Source of the DNA: Ophioceras dolichostomum
Lineage: Eukaryota > Ascomycota > Sordariomycetes > Magnaporthales > Ophioceraceae
Assembly (NCBI GenBank): GCA_003049485.1
Contig: PYST01000182.1
Location: forward strand, 1-64,000
Length of the DNA: 64,000 bases
Reading direction: 5' to 3'
Shown one piece after another: positions 48,402-58,286 of this stretch. A program made the translations under genes and the position numbers. The notes under the pieces were generated by a model that made no database searches, was not told the origin of the DNA, and saw only the letters and a list, made by a program, of their open reading frames with translations. How positions within the stretch are numbered: position 1 is the stretch's first letter; the number at the start of each line of letters is the position of its first letter.

Positions 48402-50334
48402 ATGGAGCTCCCAATTTCAGCACTGGCGAGCCCAGGCTTTCTCGTGCTCCTTTGCTTTTCTCTCGTTGCTGCCAAGGTTCGTATTTCCCCCGCCCAAGGA
48501 AACCACCCCTCCGTGCGTCTCAGGGCCTCAGGGCTCCAGGGCCCCAGGGCCACAGGGCCACAGAGCCTCAGCTCAACAACCACGGTTGACGCGCCGGAAC
48601 GCAGTACGTGTTCGACGGCTTCGCCAACGCGCTATCCCACGTGCCGGGCCCGTGGTACACGCGCTGGACCAGCCTCCCGTCGGTGTACTTCGTGGTCACG
48701 GCGCGGCACCCGACGTGGATCCACGGCCTGCACGCGCGCTACGGCCCCGTGGTGCGCTTCAGCCCGACCGAGGTCGACGTCTCGGACCCGTCCTCGGCGC
48801 AGCAGATCCACAGCGTCAAGGGCGGCTTCCTCAAGTCGCCTTTCTACTCGCTGCTCATCACGGACTCCTCCAGCGTCTTCAACGAGATCCGGCCCGAGGT
48901 CCACCGGCGCTACAAGCGGTTCCTGTCGGGGCACATGTCCGAGACGGGGCTCAAGCAGTTCCTGCCCCGGATCGACGGCAAGGTGCGGCTGGCCATCCGC
49001 AAGATGGCCGAGGAGGGGGAGGCCCGCGGCGCCGCGGACGTGGCCAAGTGGCTCATGTTCCTGTCGTTCGACGTCATCGGCGACCTGACCTTCGGCGAGT
49101 CGTTCGGCAACCTCGAGAGCGGGCGGAAGAACCGGTCGGTCAACGACTTCGTGAGCCTGGGCTTCGTCGGGGGGCTGCGGTCCATGTTCCCCACCGTCGC
49201 CAAGATCTCCACCGTGCTCCCCGTCCCGGTGTTCCGCGACGCGACCCTGATCCAGTGGCGCACCTTCGACTACGCCCAGCGCGCGCTGGACCGCCACAGG
49301 GCGCAGGTCGAGGCCGCGGGCGGCCGGGACCCGAGGCCGACCGTCTTCTCGAGGCTCTACTCGGCCGAAGGGGACGAGCGCTGGTCGCCCGTCGAGATCC
49401 GAGACAACGCGCAGGTCTTCATCGTGGGCGGCTCCGACACGACGGCCAACTCGATGATATACCTCGTGTGGTCCGTCTGCCGCGACCCGCGCGTCAAGGC
49501 CCGGCTGCTCGAGGAGCTGAACTCGGTGGCGGCCCCCTCGCGGCAGTCGTCGGGAGACGACAACAACAACGGCCACGACGACCATGACGGTGGAGACGGC
49601 TTCAGCTACGACACGCTCCGCGACCTGCCGTACGTGAACTGGGTCGTCAACGAGACGCTGCGGCTCTACACGGCGCTGCCCGCGGGACTGCCCCGGCTGG
49701 TGCCCAAGGGCGGCGCGGACCTCGCGGGCTGCTTCCTACCCGCCGGCGCCACCGTCACCACCCAGGCCTACAGCCTGCACCGCGACGAGAGGGCCTTCCC
49801 GGACCCGTACAGGTTCTGGCCCGAGCGGTGGGAGAACACGACCCAGGCCATGAAGGACTGCTCCATGTCCTTTGGAGGCGGATCGCGCAGTGAGTCGTTC
49901 TCTTCTCGCCATTTTTATTACATCCTTCGTTCCTTGAGGTGACGTTAGGTTGTTGTTGTTGTTGTTGTTGTGCTAAGTGGATCAAGAGATCGCTGACGGG
50001 TTGAGGATCGATGTGGGGACGACCGGGGGGATTTTAGTGGCAGGGATGGTGGTGAGGCCCGTACCCTTGCAGCTGGACCCCACTCCCGAACCCACACCAC
50101 TAAAAATCCCCCCCTGTGTCTCCCCCACGTGAAAAAAACGTTGCAAACACAACAGCTTGTCTCGGCAGACATCTCGCCCGCATCGAACTGCGGCTGATCA
50201 CGGCCCGTTTCTTCAAGCGCTTCCCCAACGCCAAGGTTTCGACGTTGGAAGGCATGTGCGACAGGGATATGGAGCCGGCCTTGCACTTCCTGATGGTCCC
50301 GAGCGGACACCGGTGTCTCATTCAGACGGAGTGA
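48402..50334 (+). CDS. Cytochrome P450 monooxygenase (microsomal, fungal)
   Basis: Three exons, 48402-48476, 48605-49889 and 50156-50334, give 512 aa with phases intact. The N-terminus (ISALASPGFLVLLCFSLVAA) is a hydrophobic anchor, so the enzyme should sit in the ER membrane facing the cytosol. Further motifs: proline hinge VPGPWYTRW; I-helix oxygen-binding GGSDTT at about 300-305; K-helix ExxR (ETLR) at about 375-378; PERW at about 431-434; heme-ligand loop FGGGSRTCLG at about 448-457 with Cys455 as the thiolate ligand. An Asp/Asn/His-rich insertion (about 338-357) precedes the K-helix region. All catalytic landmarks are present, so the gene looks functional. The GC-rich first intron has an unusual GTTCGT donor. 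The substrate is unknown. It converges on the SnoaL-like gene with only 222 bp between stops, suggesting a small metabolic cluster. Confidence 0.93.
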
Positions 50335-50556
50335 TGAATGGCTCTAGAAGTTGGAGCGGAGGAGGAGGAGGAGAAGGAGCGGATCTTCCGAGGGCTAATT
50401 TTTTTTTTTCGTGTTTAGACTGGCTGGTACGGTACAGTAATGCATGTGTGATAAATACACACCTCGTTCTCGCGGGCACGTTGTGTTTAACCACCTAGAC
50501 CTCACTTTTTTTTTATTCTTCATCTTTGGCTGGCCCAAGAACTTTGCTCCTCCTAT

Positions 50557-51129
50557 TCAGCGTGCCACTCCCACATCGTCTGTGCCCCTACTACCACCAC
50601 CACCAGCAGCTTTCGCCCCAGCATCCGGCTCGAGAGGCGGGTCCGTCCGCCGCCGGAAGTCATCGCCCATGACCCGATACGCCGTGGGCGGCACGCTGTC
50701 CTCGAACGGCACGCGCAGCCACTCCTCGCACCTGACGACCCGGCCGTTCTCGATCCATAGGTCCATGACGGCCGAGAACTGCCACGGCCTGTTGGTCGCC
50801 CTCCGGCCCGAGGGCAGGTCGTTGACGAACGTGCCCCGGTTGACGGTCCGGTAGCTGCACTTGCCGGACCCGCGCGCCTCGTCGACGTCCATCCACCAGA
50901 CCGGGTAGGCCGGGTCCGTCTCGACGACGAACCCGGCGTGCGCCCCGCGCCAGTTGCGGTGGTGCCGCCCCAGGACGGGCCGGTGCACCTCGAGCTGCGC
51001 GCCGTGGTCGACGTAGACCGAGCCGGGCGCGAAGAGGCTGAGGAAGAGCGCCGGGTCTTCGCGGGTCCAGCCCTCGGAGATGAGCTCGGGGAGCTGCCTG
51101 ATGTCGATCGACTGCGTGTCTGCCGTCAT
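50557..51129 (-). CDS. SnoaL-like (NTF2-fold) protein
   Basis: A single-exon gene of 190 aa starting at the ATG at 51129. The pattern of an N-terminal helix (LPELISEGWTREDPALFLSL), FAPGSVYVDHGAQLEVHRPV, a Trp-rich central strand (YPVWWMDVDEA), GTFVNDLPSGR and paired late strands (FSAVMDLWIENGRVVRCEEW) fits the cone-shaped alpha+beta barrel of SnoaL/NTF2-like proteins. Some members are polyketide cyclases, isomerases or hydratases; many are uncharacterised. The late strand motif ENGRVVRCEEW is the clearest family signature. The C-terminus is a Gly-rich tail. It is convergent with the P450 and divergent from the NmrA-like gene, consistent with a shared pathway; the assignment to polyketide chemistry is not established. 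Confidence 0.8.
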   Translation of the reverse strand: MTADTQSIDIRQLPELISEGWTREDPALFLSLFAPGSVYVDHGAQLEVHRPVLGRHHRNWRGAHAGFVVETDPAYPVWWMDVDEARGSGKCSYRTVNRGTFVNDLPSGRRATNRPWQFSAVMDLWIENGRVVRCEEWLRVPFEDSVPPTAYRVMGDDFRRRTDPPLEPDAGAKAAGGGGSRGTDDVGVAR

Positions 51130-52549
51130 GACGATGTGGTTGTTGATTGTTTGCTGTCCTTTTTTACTCGGGATTGAGTTCCGAGGTTAGGTAGATGTCG
51201 GGCGAGAAACAGTTCGGGTTGTGCTGGGGTGATGAGAGCCTGCGAGTTATATAGTCCGCCTTTTATCAGCGCTATCGTCTCATCGTCACGTCTCATCGGA
51301 GTTCCCCATTTCGGAGGCCAAAAAAGTGGCAAGTTCTACGATGAGAAATTGAGTTCAGAAGTTAACAAGGGGCTTGCTTGCTGGATTTATACTCCAAAAA
51401 ATCGGACAAAATACTAATAGCATGGTCCTCCCTGGATCCGGGGGCAGGGGCGGCGGCAAAGAAGCCCTCGCATCCCCCCAATCTTGCTCCTTCCTTGGCG
51501 TATGCATACAGCTTTTCGGGCTTCGGGACTAGAAGCTGGAAGCCCTGTCGGAGAAAGGTTTCTAGTCGGCCGGAAGTTGAAATCGAAGTGGAGCAGACGC
51601 CCATTCTAGCAAGGATTGGCATGCATGTTACGCCAGATCAAGGGGGTTGCGCTTTGGGCAGAGCCCGATGCCATTCCTGTGTCTCTACGGGGTACCATCC
51701 CTACAGGCGGGCCACTCCGCGAACGAAATTGTGGTCGCACGAAACGTCCTGTCGTGTGAGGTGCAGCAAAAGAACTATGGGATCAACCTCGGTCGGCAGT
51801 TGCAATTCACTAGCGCGCAACCTCGCAGATGTCCTGTCGTTCGCAATTTCATCTCCCGCAGCTGTGCAGGGGATGATGACAAGGTCCTCCCCCTTCCCCC
51901 TGGATGAGGGAAGCTCACGGGCTGTCGGAATGCGAATTGAGGGGTCGCAGCTGAGCCGTCACATAATTGCTCCGGGAATAGCGGCATGAAGATGCTGCCT
52001 GATCATTATGCGAAAATCCTAAGCTCGGAAAAGATTCCATCTCTGGAGAAGCCCCTAATAAAAGCACAACGGTCCATCCATGGTCCTGCCTGGGGAATCC
52101 GTGGATACCAAGCCTGTATGGAATCCTGAAGGACGAGGTGACGTCATCGCTGATGACTCTTGTGGACGATTGCGGAGGCCTAACAAGGACGAGGATTTGG
52201 AATTGCATTCCCGCACTAGCTCCCTGACACACTGTTAAGCACCAATTATTTCCTTCCTCGACAACTTGGAGATTGGGCCCTGGCCCCGTATACCACGCCT
52301 TCCTCCGCCTTACACTTGGAGAAAGACCCAGATTTGAAGCGGCGTTAGAGAAGCAAGTGGTGAAAAAAATGGTTTAAATCCGATGGCTAGCATCGATTTC
52401 TCGCATTGATTTGTAATCGACTCTGGCAGGTTGCTGCTAGAGCCATGGGTAAAAAGGACAACCCATGCCCGCTGGAGAGCGGTTTGCTTGCATCAGAGGC
52501 CAGCCAGCCAACAGAGGCCTTTCGAGGATAGGCCGCCACTACGATTTCC
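51130..52549. promoter_or_regulatory. Divergent promoter region between the SnoaL-like and NmrA-like genes
   Basis: These 1.4 kb separate two divergent start codons. A TATA box for the SnoaL-like gene is at 51,247-51,253. The 203-codon plus frame inside (51,378-51,989) shows no domain and is not called. No clear TATA box precedes the NmrA-like start. Confidence 0.5.
51247..51253 (-). promoter_or_regulatory. Putative TATA box of the SnoaL-like gene
   Basis: TATATAA on the minus strand lies about 118 bp before the ATG at 51129, a usual distance for a fungal TATA element. Confidence 0.5.
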
Positions 52550-53530
52550 ATGGAAGAAGCACCACAATCCATCCTCGTACTTGGCGCCGGCGAGCTTGGC
52601 ACGGCCGTCCTGACGGCCCTCGCCAAGCACTTGCTGCGCCGAAGCGACACGACCATCACGGTCCTGCTTCGGGCGTCCTCCATCAACGCGGCGAAATACG
52701 ACCACCTCCGGGCCCTCGGCGTGGCGTTCGAGGCGGGCGACATCCAGGACAACACGACATCGGAGCTCGCTGCCATCTTCCGGCAGCACAGCACTATCAT
52801 ATCCTGCACAGGCTACGGCGCGCCGCCCGGCACGCAGCTCAAGATCACCCGCGCGGTGCTCGAGGCCGGCGGTGGCGGCAGCGGCGGCGGTCCACGGCGG
52901 CGACGCTACTTCCCCTGGCAGTGGGGCATGGACTACGAGGCGATCGGGTCCGGGAGCGCGCAGGACCTGTTCGACGAGCAGCTCGAGGTGCGCGGCCTGC
53001 TGCGCGGCGCCGACGCCGATCCCAAGGCTGAGAAGAGGGACGGGGAGGACGTTGTCGACTGGGTCATCGTCTCGACGGGCCTGTTCATGAGCTTCCTGTT
53101 CCTCCCCGACTTCGGGCCCGTCGACCTGCCGAACCGCGTGCTCCGCGCGCTGGGCGGCTGGGACACCGCCATCTCCGTCACGACGCCGCGCGACATCGGC
53201 GTCGTGGCCGCCGAGCTCGTCTACGCGCCCGCCGGCGTCTCGCGGCAGGTGGTCTTCGTGGCGGGCGACACGGTGACGTACGGCCGGCTGGCGGACCTGG
53301 TGGAGGCGCGATTCTTGGGCGAGTTCAGGCGCGAGGTCTGGGAGCTGGACTTCCTCCGGAGCCGCGCGGCGGAGCATCCTGAGAACGGCATGTTCAAGTA
53401 CCAGGCCGTCTTCGCGGCTGGACGCGGGGTGGCGTTTGAGCAGTCTCGCACGCTGAATTTCCAGCGCGGGATAGCTTTGCAGGGGGTTGAGAGCTACCTT
53501 CGAGAGATGGAGCTGCCAGGTTTATCCTGA
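52550..53530 (+). CDS. NmrA-like / isoflavone-reductase-like NAD(P)-binding oxidoreductase
   Basis: An intronless 326 aa protein. The first strand and dinucleotide loop are at residues 8-18 (ILVLGAGELGT, GxGxxG), followed by an arginine-ending second strand (ITVLLRASS) that favours NADPH, then LGVAFEAGDIQDN, and STIISCTGYGAPPG at the end of strand 4, as in atypical short-chain reductases of the NmrA/PCBER group. RRYFPWQWGMDYEAIGSGS is the segment where such proteins read 'F.PSEFG'. VDWVIVSTGLFMSFLF and VTTPRDIGVVAAELV match the later family blocks. Relatives act as reductases in secondary metabolism or as redox-sensing regulators. A Gly-rich insertion lies at about 105-115. Its position beside the P450 and SnoaL-like gene suggests an enzyme in the same pathway. 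Confidence 0.88.
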   Translation: MEEAPQSILVLGAGELGTAVLTALAKHLLRRSDTTITVLLRASSINAAKYDHLRALGVAFEAGDIQDNTTSELAAIFRQHSTIISCTGYGAPPGTQLKITRAVLEAGGGGSGGGPRRRRYFPWQWGMDYEAIGSGSAQDLFDEQLEVRGLLRGADADPKAEKRDGEDVVDWVIVSTGLFMSFLFLPDFGPVDLPNRVLRALGGWDTAISVTTPRDIGVVAAELVYAPAGVSRQVVFVAGDTVTYGRLADLVEARFLGEFRREVWELDFLRSRAAEHPENGMFKYQAVFAAGRGVAFEQSRTLNFQRGIALQGVESYLREMELPGLS

Positions 53531-56500
53531 GAAAAGCCCTGCATAGCGGTGGTCGGAGAAGAACATGGGGGAGTAAAATTTGCCACTCGGTCTACGTCAA
53601 CAAACATGGGCCGGACATTCTAGGGCGAGGTCCATCATCTCAAGCCCTCGGAGCGACGGCGCGAAGGAATCTAAAGGTGTTGTGGAATTTATTCGACCGT
53701 GCAGATTGTGAGAGATCTCAAGGACATAGGGTCCTCTCGAAATTGAGTCAAGCTCTTCTAGGGGGCTCCTGTCTGGAACCGATTGATGGCAGCGAGACTC
53801 CTCCTCAGTCAAACCTGTCGTCCCATCAGATGAATCTGTTAGACATAAAGAAACCCGCAAACACACACGGCCTCTTCCTAAAACCCATGACAAAATGAAG
53901 CCGGCCTATTCTGGGGCGATCTATTCTAGGCCCTGATTTGGAACTTCTCGCGGGGTGCCTAGCCCCATAGAGAGAACTCGGGAAGCGGCACCGGATCGGT
54001 GGAGCGGTGGGGATGAAACGACAGCCGCCAAACGGCGAACCAAACATTGGCAGCTTGATTGATGAGAAATCACAGTTGAGGGAGTCATGTGAGAGGTCGT
54101 CTGGTGAGCGCTTGGTCGACGGTAGGTCATTAATACCATATCGAGCGATAAAACGCCGAATGCAGTCAGATAGATTAGCATCAGGGGACTAGCGCATTAG
54201 ATTAGATGTTTTCCGTGCCTCCTCCCGCTGCTCAAAGGGTAGATCCGTCCGATCTTTTGTCGTGTTCCTTCACACAGAAAGACGAACCTTAATTACTCAC
54301 AACCTTGTGCGACAAGGCGCTCACTTACCAGGCGCCACCACCGCCTTAGGGGTCCACCTGACTTCAGCTATTAATGCTCCCAACTTGACAGCGGGACCGA
54401 GGCGGGTTCGGGCAGGGCCGTTTGCGAGCGTCTGGACGAGTTCCCCTCAATCAGGTGAGCAACCAAACCCATTCTAGAGAGCGAGGAAGAAGAGAAAACG
54501 AGAAACGAAACGAAATGAAACACTGACCTCACAGTGACTCTGTGCACACCTTTGGAATTCCGATGCAGATGCACCAACAGTCGGCCGAATCAGGCGAGCC
54601 CCCGGCGTTCAAAGATTTTCCGGGTAAGCCTCAGCGTCGACGATGTGTGTAAGAGTGTATGTGCTACGTGCCTATGTTCGCCCGTGCCTTCGCAACGGAT
54701 ACGGAAATTTCCATGGGCCGGTCTAAAGATGGCACGGGCAAGGAGACACTGTAGCAGAGGGCAGGCGGCTATCCAGTCCGAGACCCTACCGACTCGGTAC
54801 TTGTGTGCGAGTGCCGAGAAAGCAAGCGGCAGTTCCCAAGGAGATAACGTGCACCAGGATTAAGGACCGGAGCGCATCTCACAATCGAGGCCTTGATTTG
54901 GAACCAGTGGCCGAGAGGCCCGTTTGAGAGAACTGGAGAAGGAAAAAAAGGATCTCAACACTAGAAATTCGCAGAAGCGCGACGTGTTACTCTGTTTGCT
55001 AACCGCCACACTGCGGAAGCATAATGTGGAGAAAGGAGGTAGAGGTTGAAATTTCAGCGTGCCTGAGCCACTCACTGGGTGCGCGGCTCGGATTGCTGCA
55101 ACAGACAGGGTCAGATCCTGGCAACCTGGTTGGTGCAGAGGCCGGGGCCACGACTGGATGAGGCGCATCGGCACGGGCGAACCCTGGTGTTCCAGACATT
55201 GGACGTTGACTCCAACTATGTACCTCTGCATAATAATATAAGCTAAAAAATACCTTCTTGCAGATCGAGCGGGTTCAGTCGGCACCCCGCCATGAGCCCC
55301 ATCTAGCCCCACCAACACCAGTCCAACGACATGCCATGCCTTTTTTTTTTTTGGTCAACAACCTCCATGTTCACGTTCTGTGAACAAAAGATGACCATGG
55401 CGCGAAAACTGGCGCCCAGGTATTTTTTTTCTTCTTTTTCGGCGCGCTCGATCTTCGTCGTTTGTGCGCCCCAGAACGGGAACTCCAAACTCAGCCCAGC
55501 ATTGATTGTGTGGCCGACGTTTGACCCCTCAGAAACGGCACTAGTCCCGGCCGTCGATGTCGGCCACCCCTCCTTGGCCCTGATCTGGCTTGCTTCTGCC
55601 ACACACGACACATGAGGGCGACAGATCATGGCACCCCAAATTGGGGGAGAGGTTGCCGTTACGCGCAGCTGGTTCTCAAGGTTTGCTTGGTTTCTCCTTT
55701 GTCAGTTACCACCCTCACCATTGTTCCCGCCTCTCGGCGCGCTTGCGCCTGGATCATCAGGAGAGTGAAAAAGGCGCGCGGGCCCGCCTCTTCGGCCGTC
55801 ACAAGGCCTCTCTCCTCTCTCCTTCGACTTGGCTGGGTCTCGAGTGGTTCTTCAAAGACGTCGGAGGACCACTGAGTGCGTCTCTCCAGGATCAAGTGAT
55901 TCAGTAGCTTGGTTTCTTTTGCAAATCCACAAATTTTTATTTTTTTCCCCCTGGTCCTTTTCATCTCATCTCAGCTCTGTTTCCTGTCCGACCATTCCCT
56001 CCACGTCCGATATGTGTCTCTCGTAGGAATTAGACGTTTTCGTCAATCTTCCCCGGCCGCCACAGAGATGGCCACGGCCGCTTCATCTACCCTCCTCGCC
56101 TTAGAAATCTACCTCTCCACTAGGCCTCGCCTGCGCCATAACCCCGATCGATCGATTCCCTAAGACCGCTATACCAAGCCCTGACCTGACCTGAGTCACA
56201 CGACATCGCGCCGCCACCCCAAAAAAAGAAGAAAACAATAATCGCAAAGAGAGAGGACTCATTGTCAGCAGTCGACGGTGGCGTTTGTCTCTTTGTGACG
56301 CCTCAATTCATTGACAATCCGGGAGCCAAACGAACAATCAGACAAAGGATCAACCACAGACCTTGGGACCGGTAGTTTCAATTGTGGCGGCCCGACCTCG
56401 AGCTCTCATTGTTCACAATGCGTGTATAGGGTGGCGGGGCTCGTCACGTCGACCTCCTTCTCCTCCTTGTCGTTCACCTGGGGTGATCTGTTGACTTAGT

Positions 56501-56888
56501 CGACTCACCGGGACTCGGATCTTGCCTTCTGCTTTGTTCCTTTCCTCGCTCTCTATTAATTCCGCTTTGTCCGCCCTTCCTTTTCCCTCGAACCTTATTC
56601 CCCTTGGATAAACCTTCTCACCTCGCTTGTTTACTTGGACACATCGCCAACTACATTCTTTCGATTTATTCTTTTCTCGGCTCGCAGCGCGAAGACAGAT
56701 TTATTTGTACCAACATACTTGGTTTGACCCCTATTCTTTCTTTAACCTCCGAATATCGCATATCATCACATCATCATCATCATCATCATCATCACCGCCA
56801 CCATCACCACCAACATCTACCAGTTGAGAAAAAGAACGCAACAGGACACACGAAAGCACATATCTATTTCAGATCAACATCAGCAACC
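53531..56888. other. 3.4 kb intergenic tract, no gene seen
   Basis: Between the NmrA-like gene and the secreted-protein gene. Two related segments beginning GGCC(C/T)TGATTTGGAAC occur at about 53,932 and 54,891, followed by loosely similar GAGAGAACT(C/G)G sequence, perhaps remnants of one dispersed repeat. The right end carries the promoter and a CAT-rich leader of the next gene. Confidence 0.5.
56763..56793 (+). repeat. CAT trinucleotide repeat in the 5' leader of the secreted-protein gene
   Basis: About ten ATC/CAT units, about 95 bp before the ATG at 56889. The reading frame is open through them, giving a His run, but the signal peptide at 56889 argues that this is untranslated leader. 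Confidence 0.8.
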
Positions 56889-58286
56889 ATGAGGGTTCGC
56901 GGAGCCACATCAAGTGTCGCTGCCGCCGCCACGCTTCTCTTGCTTGGCAGCCAGGCTGTGAACGCTCACACATGGGTCGAGGAGCTCTTGCGCATCTCTG
57001 CCAAAGGCACGCTACTCACGAGGGATAACAAGGAACTCAATGCAAACGGCAACTTTGGCCTCATTCGCGGCTTCATAGAAAACCCAGCGGACGACAACAC
57101 GTGGCGTCTTCCCCGGGCGTCTGACGACGTGCAGCAGCCTCCAAACGGGAAAAGCTTCAGCGACGCAGACGTCATGTGCAACACCCATCAGGAGACGGGG
57201 ACCTCGAAACAGATTCTCAAGGCGGCAGCCGGAGACACGATTGCGCTGCGCTACCTGGAGAACGGCCATGTCAGCAAGGATACCAACCACAGGCCTCCTC
57301 ACAACGGCAGCATCTTCATCTACATGACTTACGAGCCCAAGCCTCGAAAGGACGAGAAGCTCACGGCTGTTCTTGACGTCTGGACCGCGGACGGAAAGGG
57401 CGGTGACGGGAGGGGCAAGCTCCTGGCGACGAGGTACTACGATGACGGCCGGTGCTACGAAAACAACGGGAGCCCCATCTCCAACGCCAGGTTGGCGAAG
57501 GACACGGCAGACTTCGGCAAGGCGCCGACCGGCATAGTAGGGAAGCAGGGCGCGAACCGCTGGTGCCAGAACGACATCAAGCTCCCGGAGGACGCCGAGA
57601 AGGGCAAGACCCTCACTCTCTACTGGGTGTGGAACTACAGCCAGATGGTGGCGGGCAGTGAGACCGAGGTCCAGACCCTGGAGTACTACACATCGTGCAT
57701 GGAGGTCGACATCGTGGACGACTGCGACGAGAGCCTGGGCGCTACCAAGGGTCCCAAGTGCGCCGAAGGCGGCGTCAAGACCTTCGAGGTCGACAAGGCC
57801 CAGAACCCGCTCCTGGCGGCTGTGGAGGAGCAGCTCACGATGGACAACTTCCAGTTCGAGGGCGGCAGCGGGAGCGGCGGCACCAGCGGCGGCAGCGGGA
57901 GCGGCGGCACCAGCGGCGGCAGCGGCAGCGGCAACAGCTCCGGCAACGACAAGCCCACGCCCACGACCGGCAGCGGCAGCAAGCCCTCCAGCACGGGCGA
58001 GGTCAGCGAGGGCCGCATGACCGGCCAGCCGGCTGCGAGCGGCGGCAGCAGGAGCGGCGGCAGCGGCGGCAGCGGCAGCAAGAGCATGAGCAAGAGCAGG
58101 AGCTCCGAGCGCGTCAAGACCGTCGTCGCGACGTCGGGCGCCGCGACCCAGGTCGTGACGGCCACGGCCAGCGGGCCCAAGCCCTCGAAGACGGGGAGCT
58201 CGAGCGGCAGCGGCGGGCGGCCCGACGTTGAGCACATCGCGAGGCGCATGAGCCGGCGCCGGGGCGGGCCGCGCTGGGTGCAGTGA
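56889..58286 (+). CDS. Secreted protein with N-terminal histidine (DUF7492-like, possible copper-binding LPMO-like fold)
   Basis: A single exon encodes 465 aa from the ATG at 56889. Residues 1-26 are a classic signal peptide with cleavage after VNA, leaving His27 as the mature N-terminus (HTWVEEL). The ordered domain (about 27-300) contains LRYLENGHVSKD (His127), NGSIFIYMTYEP, a central RYYDDGRCYENNG, NRWCQNDIKLP and LTLYWVWNYS, with several Cys fit for disulphides. A mature N-terminal His plus a second His is the arrangement that forms the histidine brace of lytic polysaccharide monooxygenases. I recall a fungal family (DUF7492) with the same HTW(V/I)E start and ENGHV motif. Copper binding and oxidative activity are inference only. 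From about 322 onward the chain is Gly/Ser repeats, then a Ser/Lys-rich tail, likely a flexible or wall-associated linker. The upstream in-frame extension is rejected. Confidence 0.82.
   Translation: MRVRGATSSVAAAATLLLLGSQAVNAHTWVEELLRISAKGTLLTRDNKELNANGNFGLIRGFIENPADDNTWRLPRASDDVQQPPNGKSFSDADVMCNTHQETGTSKQILKAAAGDTIALRYLENGHVSKDTNHRPPHNGSIFIYMTYEPKPRKDEKLTAVLDVWTADGKGGDGRGKLLATRYYDDGRCYENNGSPISNARLAKDTADFGKAPTGIVGKQGANRWCQNDIKLPEDAEKGKTLTLYWVWNYSQMVAGSETEVQTLEYYTSCMEVDIVDDCDESLGATKGPKCAEGGVKTFEVDKAQNPLLAAVEEQLTMDNFQFEGGSGSGGTSGGSGSGGTSGGSGSGNSSGNDKPTPTTGSGSKPSSTGEVSEGRMTGQPAASGGSRSGGSGGSGSKSMSKSRSSERVKTVVATSGAATQVVTATASGPKPSKTGSSSGSGGRPDVEHIARRMSRRRGGPRWVQ

Noticed and set aside
48632..49585. 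317-codon frame antisense to the P450
   Set aside because: The sense frame has every P450 motif and clean splice sites; the antisense frame has none.
51378..51989. 203-aa plus-strand frame in the SnoaL/NmrA divergent promoter
   Set aside because: No domain, it starts inside the SnoaL promoter, and its codon use is unlike neighbouring genes.
56604..56888. In-frame 95-codon N-terminal extension of the secreted protein
   Set aside because: It would bury the perfect signal peptide at 56889 and translates a CAT repeat to poly-His; treated as 5' leader.
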